Source: Aphis gossypii
Taxonomy: Eukaryota > Arthropoda > Insecta > Hemiptera > Aphididae
DNA length: 64,000 nt
Direction of reading: 5' to 3'
Assembly: GCF_020184175.1 (NCBI RefSeq)
Contig: NC_065530.1
Location: forward strand, 31,845,260 to 31,909,259
Shown: positions 13,328 through 26,718 of the stretch, one piece after another
How positions within the stretch are numbered: the first letter of the stretch is position 1
Layout of the letters: each line of letters opens with the position of its first letter
Program-made: the position numbers and the translations under genes
The notes under the pieces: generated by a model
Databases searched by the model: none
The model's input: the letters and a program-made list of their open reading frames with translations, nothing else
What the model was told of the DNA's origin: nothing

Positions 13328-14039
13328 ATCGTTTTATAATTTATACAATGTAAATAGACTTTCACGAGAAACCTAATTATGTAAATAGTTACAAGACTGT
13401 ATAGGAACGCCGCTTATAACCATGCAAAAGACAGATTTGAACTTGTAAAAAGTGATAGAAAATATTGTTTATATAAAAAAAAAAATGGAGCTCTTGCAGT
13501 TGGGACGTATACAAAACTGCAATCTCGGGCCCCGATCCGCCCAAAATTCCCCATTCTAATAAATTAAAAATAGTCGGCATTTTTTTGTTCGATTACCTAC
13601 ATGGAAATGCTAAAATCGGTTAATTTGTATGTTGTACTCAGAAATCAGTTAATATTCTCTTTTAGATATATTTACGATTTATTAAAATATTGGCAAACAC
13701 TGGTCCTTGGCTGATGATAATTGTTATTACGTGGAACACTATTTTGTGGTATACCTAGAGAAATTCTAAAAATAAATATACATGGATTTATAACCGATTG
13801 TTGGTGTTAATAACATCGAACGCTGATTGCCGACTTCATAGAACATTTATTTCTATTTATTTTAAGTATCATTACCTATTACTATTTACTACTATTATTA
13901 AGAGTGTAACACGATTGAGCCCATTTTATATTTTTACCTTTCAGAAAAAAAAAATACACCTCGATTATACTCAAGCCTATAATATAGGACTTAATTTGAT
14001 AAGTCTGTGAAATTGGCAAAGAAAAATGTTAAAAAAATA

Positions 14040-14930
14040 AAAATATAAATAACAAAAAGTGGGTACCGCTTTGCTGTACATTAGCAAGGTTTATAGATTA
14101 TCTATAAACCTTGGTACATTAGGGGGTCGGGTGGATCTCGGACTAGGGTAGGTTAAATTTGAATGCAATGATAGGTATCATTGTATACGAAAAACGATTC
14201 TGAACGGAGATGATTTGTCAGTCTAGAATATATTATATTTAAGTATTGTCATATATTATAATAAATAATTTGCAAATATTCATGATTTTGACGAATTTTT
14301 GTCAACATTTGAACTTCAAATGCTAATAAAAACAAATTGTGCCTATGTATTCTTATAATTTTTTAATCACTATAATAATAACATATGAGGAACTTTGTAT
14401 TACATTTTCAAGTATTTTGATTGGGCCAAAAAAATTTTATCGACACTTCAAAAAAAAAATTTTCACAAAAATTGAAAATTTCAGTTGTCTATAAATAGCT
14501 CAAAAAAACTCAAGATATTTTGAAAATTAAATCATGTAAAGAAAATGCCAATCTAAATAACTGGTAATATTTTCAAGTATCTACGACTAATTATACTTTT
14601 TGAATAATAACAAATAGTTAAAATCCTTTGAGGATAAATCGTTATCGTTACGCGATTTTGTAAAAATTTAAAATTCAAACGCACTTAAATTTTTTCCTAT
14701 AATGATGCTCCGAGTTTTCTCTATAGCTACTTGAAGAAAAACCTATGGAAAACTTAGTGTTGTATTTTTAATCCTTAGTGTTATAAACACAAAACATTTT
14801 ATGTTTTTTCAACTTCAAAATTACTTGCAAATTTTCGCGTTTTCGACAGATTTCGTAAAAATTTGAACTATAAACGCTTATAAAAAAAAAATTGTGACTA
14901 ACGATTTTTAATTTTTTTTAGCTACAATTT
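14040..14930 (+). repeat. Interspersed repeat, copy 2 (TIR-type family)
   Basis: The stretch at 14470-14740 matches 2150-2375 with few differences in the same orientation. The terminus-like words GATTCTGAACGGAG occur at 14205. The first part (GTGGGTACCGCTTTGCTGTACATTAG ... GGGGTCGGGTGG) and the stretch around GTTAAATTTGAATGCAATGA match, in reverse complement, the sequence at 22430-22640. Nothing coding is visible. The element is interrupted by a 29-nt palindrome at 14085. Confidence 0.7.
14076..14122. repeat. Tiny palindrome with 9-bp flanking direct repeats (hairpin A)
   Basis: A 29-nt perfect palindrome occupies 14085-14113: 14-nt arms CAAGGTTTATAGAT and its exact complement around one T. 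It is flanked on both sides by the identical 9-mer GTACATTAG (14076-14084 and 14114-14122). Removing the palindrome and one 9-mer restores continuous sequence of the surrounding repeat. That is the footprint of an insertion with a target-site duplication, or of a templated (snap-back) duplication. Confidence 0.85.
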
Positions 14931-17900
14931 ATTCATTTATTAATTTGTTATTATTATATAAGATTATTAAATATTTCTTAATATTCTTTTAAAATTATAT
15001 TTATTTTTTATTCGAATCGTATTATTCCTATACAAATCAAAAAATATAGTCACTATACTTAAATAAGACACATGAGGCAACGTTAAAAATTAAAATTGAT
15101 ACGAGACCTATAAGTACCTAGATATACAAAGAACCCTTCGTTATAAACGTCAGTAACACTTAGCGCTCGCCCTATTTAATATTTATGTCATTTAGACAGT
15201 TATATATTACTGCTTTGCTCTTTGAACAGCGTACGCCGTTCAGCTAAAAGTAGGTACCTTTACCTAATAAATAATACTGACACATTGATGGCAGTATATC
15301 AACAGTGAAGAAAATTATCTCTAAAGATCTCTACAATCAACATGTATAAGGTACCTACAAGATAAATTTTATAATATATCTTGTTTTTCTGCTTTACAAC
15401 AATAAACACTCGACACCTTTTTCGCGTCAAAAAACTACTTACATGCGATAATTTCGATACGTACACACGAATACACGATATTATAATATTTCACTAAAAA
15501 CTATTGTCAGCTGAGAAGACAGTTTTTAAATTTGTCGTTAAATTGAACAACGGAATGTTTAGGTAGGTACCTACCAAAAATATTGACTTATATCAGTAAG
15601 TTATTACTGAATTCTTTATAAAATTATAGTATGGTTTTAATATTATTTTTTTTTTTTTAGGAATGACAATTTGTTACATTTAAAAAAAATATATTAATTT
15701 TATATGACTTTAATCATAATCCGAAACTACTTTAATTATTTAAAATTAAAGACTAAATATTTTATCATTTTATAAGTCACATTACCTCGTCACCATTATG
15801 TAATATCTTATATATCTGATTGATATAATTTAAGGATTTATTTAAATTAATTAATTAACACTTGATAAAATGACAACGTAGGTATAACGCGGCGTAGGGT
15901 GTAACGTCTGTACTAATTACTGGTTGTGTTGTACTCTATAAAAACTAAAAAGGTATAAGCATAACACGACTTTAGGTATACAAGTCTTGTTACAAAATAT
16001 TAAAATTTAAAACTACAGTTCACTACCTGACTGTTGGATATACCAAATCAGTGTGACCAACGACTACATCCAAGACTAAGAGTAGGTACTAAGACATTAT
16101 AAAAATAGGTAGATAATAGAAACTGTTTCAAATTTCTACGACCAATATATTAAATTAAGAAATAATAACAATTAATTGAGAAACGAGAATGAATAGTTAT
16201 CATATTCGTTTGAGTATCCAATGTCGTCAATATTTTATCTTTAACATAAAAAAAAATATTATCGGAATTTTGTATCAAATTGTCAAAACCCGTGAAATTA
16301 AAATTTGTATGAATTTTAAAATAATTTACAAATCATTGTTTTGCTTTTGTTTCATTAAGAAGACTTAAAAACATGATCCTTTTTCATAAAAGTTAAAGAC
16401 AGAATTGGTACCTAATATAAAAATACGAGTATAACCACTAAGGTTTTTATGAGTGATGATATTACCCAGGATGGCAGTATTCTATCAACCTTGATTCAAT
16501 GTTATGGCCTAATCTAACTTCTCTGTAGATTTTAGATAACATTTTAAATATTGATCATTTATGGTTTAAATAAATACAAACAAAAATTAAGGGTACATTT
16601 GAAATAAAAACCTAAGTTTATAAAATATCTAGGTACTTAAAATTTTAAAACATAAACAAAAGTGGAAGATTTATAGAATGTATAATACAATGTTCAATGT
16701 TGGTTGGAACATGCAAATAATTAGGAGATGACGACAATACAAAATAATTTTTCATCATTAATTTTAATTCATCTAATTTGTAACTACCTTAGTAAAGTAG
16801 AGTAATAGACATAGGTATTTTCATCGTAATTTATTTAGTACCAACACCAATATGGATTTGAAATTTATACATAAAACGATAAAACAATAAAATATTTTTG
16901 TTTAAATTGACTATAATGTAAACATATTTTAATCTTGAAATGTATGCCTAAATGATTTGCTAAGTTCATTAGTGAAAAGATCTTTTTGAAACACATTAAA
17001 TTATCCAACAATGTTGTTGTGTTAAAATATGTGATGCCAAAATTGAACTTATATCACCATATAACTCAGGTTTTAGAGACTTGAAAAAATAATCATGTGA
17101 GTCTGTAAAGTGTTTTATTAGTCTGAAATGTAGATATTTATAAATTTAATTTAATAAATATGCATAATACATGTGTACATGTATGTGTGTGTGTGTATAG
17201 ACTGCAGGTCCTGCTGACCTGGTTTTACGATTGATCAAATATTAATTGTAAGCATACGTATTAAATTATTTGAAAATTATTTAGTTCACTTTTTTTCATG
17301 TAGCTTGAATAAATACCCAACCATCTCTCAATTTTTATGGGTACCTAAGGTACCTACTTTTAAAAAACTTTTAGTTAGGTAACCATCAAAATATAAAACC
17401 AGTTGAAAAGGAAATAAATTTTATAGTGGACGTTGTATGAAGAAAATCAAAGATTATTCAATGGTGGAATGAACCACTATTGCCTATTATAGGTACAGAA
17501 GGAAGTTGAAGAAGGTTACCTAACCTTTGGGGCCTGCTGCAGGAGTGAATAGAGGCATAAGGCTATTTTATGTTACCGGGAATTAAATTGAAGGACCCAA
17601 CATTGTTTTGCTCGCTTCGTTCAGAATGCATTTATAAAACAAGTGTACCTAAATTTTTACTCATATTATTTTATTTTTTTTATAAAAGTATTCAATCATA
17701 AGTACATTAATTTTTTTTCTATAGATCACTTTAAGCAGCAACTTTATCAATAATATCATTAATGTTAATTTTAGTTAACATTTTTTTTCAATATTCATAA
17801 ACACAATAAGGCTTTCTAAATGATCTTGTGACTTTGAACGTCTGAATAATTTTTTACATACCTAAGTTTTTGTAATCGACGGTATTTTCACTTGCTTACC

Positions 17901-18950
17901 AGTTTCTACGATTCTACTCTAAAAATATATGATACTAAGTACATCATTATAATAATTAATAATGATACCTAATATAGATAATATTACATTATGTTCATTA
18001 TCCGTAATATATATACTATAAAAAACGTAGGTACTACAATTTCATGTATTATTATTAACGTAAAGCCATAAACGCATAACAACTTAAAACATAAAATACC
18101 TACCGTGTTTTAACTGGGGGCTCATAATTTGGTAGGGACAGGAGCCAAATTCCAATTTCTTGGTAGGCCTTCCGCTCCTGGGGCCTGGATACCATACGTA
18201 TATGAAGGAATAAAAAGTAAAATGTGTTATCAAACTATATAATCAATAATTCTATAAATAGTAGGTATACAGTAAAATTGTCATATTTTATTTAATACTT
18301 AAACAATAAACCAGGACAATTGGATAAACATCGTTTGTATAAACTTCACAAGAAAAATGTTACCACTTCTCCACGAACAGTTTTAGGAAGTAAAAATGAA
18401 CTCTAACAAACAAATCTAAATGACTAGGTAACAAAATTATCAAAAATAGTGATATTAGTGTTAAAAAAATTGACTTAGGATAATAGGAAATTATGATCTA
18501 ATTCTTCAATATCAGTCATCACTTTAGTTTGGATTTTGTATCTGTTAAACCTATTATGTAGTTGTATCTCAATAAAATATAAAAAAAAATACTTAAAATA
18601 AATCAAAAACGCAGTAAAAATACTATAAATATTAATTATTAAATCCTAAAAATTATAATATGTTTATGTATTATTTATGGCTTGAAAGTAAAGTTATTTG
18701 ATGTTTTAACTGATAAGAATGATATCAATGATAAGAAATTAAAAAACAACAACTGTAAATTATCGATTAATCCATGATGATAAGATACATATTTATAAGT
18801 GATTTGAAACTTTTTTTTGTACCTGTATTTTTATAAATTAAAACTTATTATAATATTTATTATAATTTTTACTATGAGTTAATCAAAAATTATGAGTTGA
18901 TAAAGCCATTCATTGAAGTACCTTATGTAGTGACACGTTCGTTGTATTTC

Positions 18951-21900
18951 ATGGAGTTGTCGAAAACTCGAAGAAGTGTGGGAAAGGGTAAGTACCTATT
19001 GTTTGTTTTGGCGTAACAACGATTATCTATAATACCAATGTAGAAGGTCGTATATTGTTTTAATTTTTCGTATATATCGATATTTTATACACATGTATAA
19101 TGTGTATGACATATTAAGTGTATACAAATTAATATTACTTTATTTTAGCAATACATATATTATAGATTCATTAAATTTTTTAGTTTTTCCAATATAATAT
19201 ATGTTATTTTCATCTTAGAGAAAATGTCGTTTTCGGTACGATTTAATGCAGAAGATGAAGAGGTGGAAGGATTGTGTACTATTCCCACAAAAATACAATC
19301 AACAGGTATTTACACTTGCATAGATACATTGTAAACAAAATTATTTAAACAAATTTTAATATTCTTTTTAAAAATGAATGTTTTTTGTCTTTTCAACATA
19401 ATATCATAAACTATGTATTATTGTTTATTTATATTAGGGTCGACTGATGAACAATTAAAAACACCGGAACAATCCTTTGGAAGTTCTCAATATTTAGGTC
19501 TATTTGGATTAAAAAGATCAACTAGCTTAGATGCTGAGTATTCACCTTGTGATACAACTATTAAGCGTCTTGATAGTTTTCTATCAGAAATTAAAGAAGG
19601 ATTGTGGAGGAGCGATAGTGGTGGTGATTTAAGCATGACGTCAAAGTAATGATATTTTTATTTATTTTTTTTTTATCTAAAACAATATTCAATATTTTTT
19701 ATTGTTAGGAAAACTGATGACTCGGGTCAAGATGATGATTCTGTTTCTATAATATCAAATGAAATTGATGAAGCCGAAGAAGAAGAACAAGTTCATTATA
19801 ATGTTATTGATAGACATTTGTTTGGTATTCGTCGTAGATACACAAAGATGACAGAAAAAAGCACACCAGTTGATAATATAGAGACAGCAAAAGATGCTTT
19901 AGAAGATTTAGAGCTGAAATCAAATATGCCAGAAGTAATTAAATATAACTGCTCAGAACATGAACTTCATAAACCAAAAGATAAAATGAAATATGTTATA
20001 TTTATTTTGTTTGGGATAACTGGATGTTATGTCAGCTACAAATATATTCCAATGTGTATAGTAAGTAAAGTAAAATAAAAAAATTTAAAGAAACAATCAA
20101 ATGTTAACCAAATCCACCTTAGTATATTATTTGCTGTCTAAAAACAATGATATAGACTGAAAATTACTTTGATAAGAATACAAGATTGTGTATTTATATA
20201 ATTATTATAATTTAATTTGTTATGTCATCATATTTATAGAGAATTAATGCTCCAAAAGTTTTAATAATACTCCCTTTAGATTTAAATTTCCAATAAAGAA
20301 TATTAAGATGCAAACAAATTATTATTTTTCTATAGAAAAAATGTTTTTTGTATATATAAAGTCTGACTAAACCATTATTTTCAGGGCTCTCAAAAGCAAT
20401 TTTTTATTTGGTAATTTTTATTTTTCAGAATACTTTTGTGCTTGGTAGTCTTATTGCATTTAAGTTTAGACATGTTTTAGAAATGTTTACAAATGAAGAT
20501 TTTAGAAAAAAACAGTTCCTACCTAATTTAGAGCATATTCCTGATAATGAAGCTTCTATTGTAAGATCATTGAAAGGTCTATATGATCTTGATCCACGCT
20601 TGATGTTGTTTAAAGTAACTATGAAAATAATTCAATACTAATTTATTTTAATTTATGATTGAAGTTTTTAAAATTGACAAAAAATTTATTTTTTATTATT
20701 ATATAACTAGGGATGGATGAATCAATTTCTCTATGATTATCGACCAGAAACTTATCGACTTTCACTTACAATTTCTGTGTATGTTAGACTAAAAGGATCA
20801 ATACTTATTATGTCTTATCCATATTATAAAGTTCCTAAAAGATCTTTATATAATGAAACCAAACCTAAATTGTTGTTTGTTAAAGAATGTATGTACAAAT
20901 TGTCAAAATGTAAAATTACTTTATTACCTCAAAATTTAGTAAATAAAAGGTATGTAATATTGATACATTAAATATTTTGGAAAATAATTGTTGTAATTTT
21001 TTTTTTTTTTTTAGAAAATGGAGTAAAAAATACCCTATTTGTATAGAGTTAAACTCCGATTCTTTAATTGGTGTTAGACGCTCATTAAAATTTAAAAAAT
21101 TTATCCAAGGACCAGATGAGTGGATGTGTAAAGATTATGTTACTCCATCATTACAAGCCAGTATGTTTTGATCATTTATGATAATTTTTATACAATTTTA
21201 TATTATAGTTAAATTTAACAAAATATTATACGATTAATATGATAAATGTAAAGTATTTTTAACTTATTATTAGTTAATATATAATACCATTCTACTATAA
21301 TAAAGTATTTCTAGAGTAAAAATATAAAAAGAAAACCATAACAATGTGAATAAATCAAACTTTGAAAAGATAACATTGGACTCTATATTTAAATTTTCAG
21401 AAATTAAAAATATATTTATTTATTCCTTAACCTAATTTAACCTATTTCAATACTAATAAATAGTTTCATTCTTAATATTAGATTCTGAATGGAGCGATGA
21501 ATGTGTTAATTTTACAATAATGTGTGTATATGAAAAATTTTTATGTCATCATCTTTTATCACAGTAATGTAATCGATTTTCAATAAAGCTAAAGTTACTA
21601 AGTTCTGGTATTAAAGAGGATCTAGTTGGTACTTTGGGGGGTCAAAATTTAAAATTTTTGAATCTTTTGTTATTAAGGATAAATAAGAATTATTACTCAA
21701 ATTGAATTATCAATATGAACAATTTTTTTTTTTTATGTAAATCAAAAACGAATTATTCTAGATAATTTAAATTTTCACCAAATGTTTGTTTTATCATTTT
21801 CTATGTATAATAACATTTTTAAAATATTTTCTAAGTAGTAATACTTAAAAATATAGTATAAACCTTAATAAGTTGTTCATTTCTCAATTAAATAATATTA

Positions 21901-24900
21901 AAAACTACAGTCATAATAATTTTTTATGAGCATTTTAAGTTAAAATTTTAACAAAATTAATAATAATGAAAATTATCAAATTATTTTGTAGTTAAAAATT
22001 TATAGAAAAATTTTTTTTATACCTAAGATTTCAAAATTTGATTTAAAGTAATTTATTAGTTTTCAACCTATTAGATAAAATTTCTTATAATAATTAATTA
22101 AACTATTAATTATTTTGTTTTTTGAAAACATTAATCATAGGAAATTAAAACCCTTTCATATATTGTGTTGTCAATATTATCGTAAATTTTAGTATTCCCA
22201 ATGACATTTTAAATTTATTTTAATCTTTTTATACTGTTTTATGTTAATTACAAATAGATGTTATTCAATGTTGAGCTATATAAGTTATAATAATACTAAT
22301 ATTATAATAAATGTAATGTTTTTGGGAAAAAATAGTATTAATTTACCATAATATTAAATATTAAATTTATGCCTTATAAAAAAAAAATATATATATATTT
22401 CATGAAATATAATGCGTAATATAGGCTGGTCGACCGTCACGACTTAAAATTGTTTTTCGTTAACAATGATAAATCATTGAATTCAAATTTAACATACCCA
22501 TATAATCATTGATTATAAAGTATTTATAATCAATGATAAAACCACGGTATAGAAGATAACTCTTCTTATACCGTGATAAAACTATAAAAGTATCCCAATC
22601 GACACTTAACATATAACAGAGCGACACTCACTTGCCTAACTTTTTATATTTTGATTTTTGTATTATATTCATTGTAGAATCATATTATGAAGAAATGTTG
22701 GAATGTGGCATATCAGATATGAAAGATGATTATGACTTTAAAAATGAAGTTAATTATTCCGAAAATAAGCAAAATGAAAAGAAAAAATTAAAAACTGATG
22801 TATGTATAATAGTTTTTATATTATTTGTCTTGTATACTAATTAATTTTATCAATTTATTAGTTAAACTAAATTTATTTTCTACAAAACTAATTTTTAAAT
22901 TTACCTGAATATGGTGATTTTTTGAAAATCAATCATATAGGTAATTAACAATTTAATACTAGTGAATAAATTAAATAAATAATAATTAGGACTTAATTTT
23001 AGGTGATCCAAACTGACTCCAAAAATGATCGTAAAATTAATGAACCAGAGGCAGGTACATCAAAAAACTGTGAAAAATCAAATGACTTAGAAGAAGAAGA
23101 TGAAGTAGATAGTGAATGGAAAGCTGATTCCGATAAAATATATTTATTTGCTAGAAATGATCCAGAAAAAGAATTATGGTTTCACCGATTAAATCTTTCT
23201 TCTGCATTTGACGTGGTAGCTGCAGATGAATTGACCAATAAGAAAAAACAAACCGTAGAAGAACATAATAAATTTATCAAAGCTTATCTTGGTTATCTAT
23301 TTAATGTTTACGAATCATCTAATTATCCAGTCAATACTGATGTTCAAAAAAAAAAAGAGGTATTAAAATAATAGATAATATTTATAAATATTTTCTGATT
23401 TTTAATAATAATTGTATTTATTTAATGTATTTCATATACATTTTATTATATTTAAAAGATAATACTAATACTTGTAACCAATGATAATCTATGATAACAA
23501 CTATGTTCAAAATTCAAAGGGGATTTCACTTACTAACACTTTATTATCAAAAATACAATAAATAGTTAATGAGTTAAAAATCAAGAATTGGTTAAAAAAT
23601 GAAAGTATATTGTAACTAATATTTATAATAATTTAAGTTATGTCATAGTGATAATTTTTCGTCCATACGGTAGAATTTACCTTATTTAATATTATTTTAG
23701 ATTATTTAATTATATTTTATCCTAACTCAGTTTACATATTTAATATATATGAATGTTTTTAGAATTTGATAGCTGCTCAAATTAATGAAATTCCTGATGA
23801 TCAACAGTATTTATGGTTAAATATGCTATTGGGCCGTGTATGCTTTGATTATTTACAAAATCCTAAAATACTCGAAATGATTGCTGACAAATTTCAAAGA
23901 AAGTTAAATGCTATAAGGGTAAATTAAACTCATTTAAAAATAATGATCACCACAAACTAATATTTGTAATTAAATTTATGTTGTATATCTTTTTAAATAT
24001 AGTTACCAAAAGTAATGGATATACTTGTAATTAGAAGCTTATGTTTTGGAAAAGGTGAAATTCCTTCTATACGCAGTGTATCAAAACCTTGGATAGATCA
24101 TCGAGGAATATGGTTTGAAATTGAAATTTCTTATAATGGTTCATTTCAAGCATCAGTTGATACTAAACTTAACCTTATGAAATTAAAAAGAGAAGAAACT
24201 CGACAACAAAAAGAAGAAGTGTAAAAGAAGTTTTAATTAATTACTTTTACTATTTTTAACATTTTTGTTGATTAATGAACTTTCTAAATATTCTAATTAA
24301 ATATCCGATAGTTACAGAATATAGGTAAATCTAAATTACCATTTATCATAAAAGAATAATAGTATTATATTATTTTTATCTTAAGCTAATGCTACATTTG
24401 TATGCAGGCACGTACCCAGGTGTAGTAACAATCCATCCCCCCCCCCCTTAACTGGGCTATACTTTTGTCTTATAAAGATAAAGATTTATCATAAACTGTA
24501 AGGTACAGGTTACAATATAATATAGCGTATACCATGTATGCATGGACAAGGACATCATCCATCTTTTAAAATCCGGGGGGATACTGTATTTTGCATGTGA
24601 TAAAAATATCGACATATTTTTCTGATATTTATTATTTATACTATGATATTATAGTGGGATAAAATTAATTTCTGTAATTATCTTTTACAGAACAAGAAGT
24701 TAACAAACACTGATCATTAGTTTTTTTTATTCAATGCTTCAATTATAATATATAAATTTATAATAGACACTGAAATCATAAATCATTATCTGTCGACTAT
24801 TCTCTTGTTATATGTTTGTACGATTGTACGAAGTATACTTACATAAAGTTATTATTGATTTGTATAATCTTAACAATTAATTTAGAATAACCCCCCTTTT

Positions 24901-26718
24901 GAATTTCCTAGTTATGCGCCCATCTGCATATCTTGGGTCCATCTTAAAATTGTGCAACATAACAAACCTGGTGTTGTTAGATTTAATTTTAATTGACCTA
25001 TTGTCCTATTAATAAACTTATTAAATTATAACAAATCATGAACATTTTTTGTATGACTATAATATTAATTTAAAAATATATATTCAATAATAGACAATAG
25101 TATATATTTTCAAAGTAGATTCAATTCAATGAAATAATTCTTTCTTGAGTTATCAATATTCTCACTTCTAATAATTAAAATTCCTTCAACTTATTAATGG
25201 GGTAACTACTATTAAGCATCTAATTTTCCTTTTAATTTATCAGAAATTAATAACATAATCTGTTAGCTTTGTTTGTATGGTTTCTGTTTTTTTATAATTG
25301 CTTATCTATTGTTATTAATTAATGATACCAATGATAAATAAATTAGTATAATTAAGTGTCATAAAATATTTATTTTAATATTCTTTAAGTATAATAATCA
25401 CTAGTTACTATTTTAATTTGATAGCATAATTTTTCCTTTCATTGTATAGAAAAACCTTGATATCTAATTTGCTCAAAGAATGTGTTTTCCATAACTAGTT
25501 TATTGATGCATTATAAATATATTTATTATGTAATTAAAAAAAAAAATTTTAGAAGAAGTGCTGTGTACGACTCTAATCAAGAAGATAGTGGTGAGACATC
25601 AAACGATGAAGGCCATGCACGAGAGGATGTTAATTTTGCAGAAAGATTATTTGAACAACAGACCTTAAATGACCCACCTCCACCTCAAGGAAGTCGTATC
25701 ACAAGGTTTATGGAAAATTGCTCCTCTGGTTTTCTTGAATTAAAATTCGTTAGAAAAGTTTTTGAAAATGTCGCTAAGAAGGAACTTACTCTTGTTATCA
25801 ATGTGAAACAATTAATTGGGACACTTATAATCAATTTGCCTCCACCGCCCACCGATCGTGTTTGGTAAATTATCAATTCAATACAATTTTAAATAGTAAT
25901 ACAAAGTCCATGATTATAATTTATAATATTTAAATTTTACTAGCTATTAACAAGGGTTATTTATTTGATTATTATACTTATAACCTACCTTCAATAGTAT
26001 GCTTTGCTTGTTAACATATTTTTTGATATTTTTTTTGTTAATAGAATTACAACTATTTAAATGATATCATTGACTAAAATATTTTGGCATTAGTATTCAA
26101 CAAGTAAATAAAGCAACTTTACATTATTGAATGTATTGATGTTGCAGATATTTCATTACTCTAGTAAATTGTATTTATGAAATCAAAATGTTAGTTGTTT
26201 AGTGGACTATTTGGTACTTACTCATTAGTCATTTTAATAAATATCAAAATGCTTATCATTAGGCGATTGCTATAACAACTAATGAGTATGACCATCACTA
26301 CAAAAACATTTCTTGTATATCAATAATTATATTAATTATAACTATAATAATAATTACTAATACTTTTGTTTTATTTTATTATTTGATTGTTATAGGTTTA
26401 TTATATATTTTGAATAATCAAAGATTTAAGCTTAGCTTATAAATTATAAATTTTCTTATTTTTTACTTAGGGTTTCTTTCAAGGGAAGTCCACAAATAAA
26501 TTTTGAAGCTAAACCAAAAGTAAATGATACAAATGTTCCACTCATGGATGTTCTTACTAAAGCTTTACATAATATTTTAATTAAAGAATTTGAAGTAAGT
26601 CTATTTATTGTTCTTAAATTGTACAATATTAATTCTATATTTGTATACATTTTAGAAAGTTATTGTTCTACCAAATATGATTGATTTTTCTATACCATTG
26701 ATGAATAGTGAATATTGA
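18951..26718 (+). CDS. TEX2: TEX2-like SMP-domain lipid-transfer protein, 14 exons
   Basis: Joined exons: 18951-18987, 19219-19305, 19438-19645, 19709-20060, 20429-20614, 20711-20949, 21015-21160, 22678-22799, 23003-23359, 23763-23918, 24003-24220, 25553-25864, 26471-26594, 26656-26718. All introns are GT..AG and the join gives 868 residues. An acidic, Ser-rich N-terminal region precedes one membrane segment (YVIFILFGITGCYVSYKYIP, near residue 220). A PH-like region follows, ending in LFARNDPEKELWFHRLNL, then a C-terminal SMP lipid-binding domain (YLWLNMLLGRVCFDYL through LIINLPPPPTDRVWVSFKGSP). TEX2 and yeast Nvj2 are ER proteins that act at membrane contact sites and carry lipids in the SMP groove; the function here is inferred by family. 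It is shorter than human TEX2, mainly at the N-terminus. The start was chosen because exon 1 joins in frame; ATG 19224 is an alternative. AATAAA at 26998-27003 is a poly(A) candidate. The introns at 21161-22677 and 24221-25552 contain transposon sequence. Confidence 0.93.
21481..21700 (+). repeat. Interspersed repeat end inside TEX2-like intron 7
   Basis: The segment begins GATTCTGAATGGAG and continues with ATGAATGTGTTAATTTTACAAT. Its reverse complement closely matches the terminal 50 bp of the copy ending near 42063 (ATTGTAAAATCAATAC...CTCCGTTCTGAATCTA). It is therefore an end of the same TIR-type family, lying in an intron and probably spliced out. Confidence 0.65.
22430..22640 (-). repeat. 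Inverted copy of the 14.0-14.2 kb repeat in TEX2-like intron 7
   Basis: Read on the minus strand this matches 14040-14215, including GTTAAATTTGAATTCAATGA followed by AACGAAAAAC. Two neighbouring hairpins lie inside it. One has 14-nt arms at 22505-22518 and 22524-22537 around a 5-nt loop. The other, at 22543-22575, has flanking direct repeats and is listed separately. Confidence 0.6.
22535..22582. repeat. Tiny palindrome with 8-bp flanking direct repeats (hairpin B)
   Basis: A 33-nt imperfect palindrome spans 22543-22575. Its left arm is CACGGTATAGAAGA and its right arm TCTTCTTATACCGTG, with one extra T. The 8-mer GATAAAAC stands immediately before it (22535-22542) and again at its end (22575-22582, sharing one G). 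Size, arm sequence and flanking duplication resemble hairpins A (14.1 kb) and C (48.3 kb). Confidence 0.75.
24401..24930. mobile_element. Probable non-autonomous DNA transposon in TEX2-like intron 11
   Basis: The left end TATGCAG.GCACGTACCCAGG and the reverse complement of the right end, TATGCAGATGGGCGCATAACTAGG, form imperfect terminal inverted repeats about 530 bp apart. Runs of C and G near both ends fit this kind of element. There is no coding capacity and I found no convincing target duplication. It lies wholly within an intron in noncoding sequence. Confidence 0.55.

Larger units (their letters stand above)
13328..18950. other. Non-coding AT-rich stretch with interspersed repeats
   Basis: No coding exon is recognisable. 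The stretch at about 14040-14930 belongs to the interspersed repeat family and carries a hairpin insertion (both listed separately). Near 17450-17640 and 18110-18200 the composition is less AT-rich and resembles transposon ends, but I could not pair terminal repeats. The last bases lead into the first exon of the TEX2-like gene. Confidence 0.45.
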
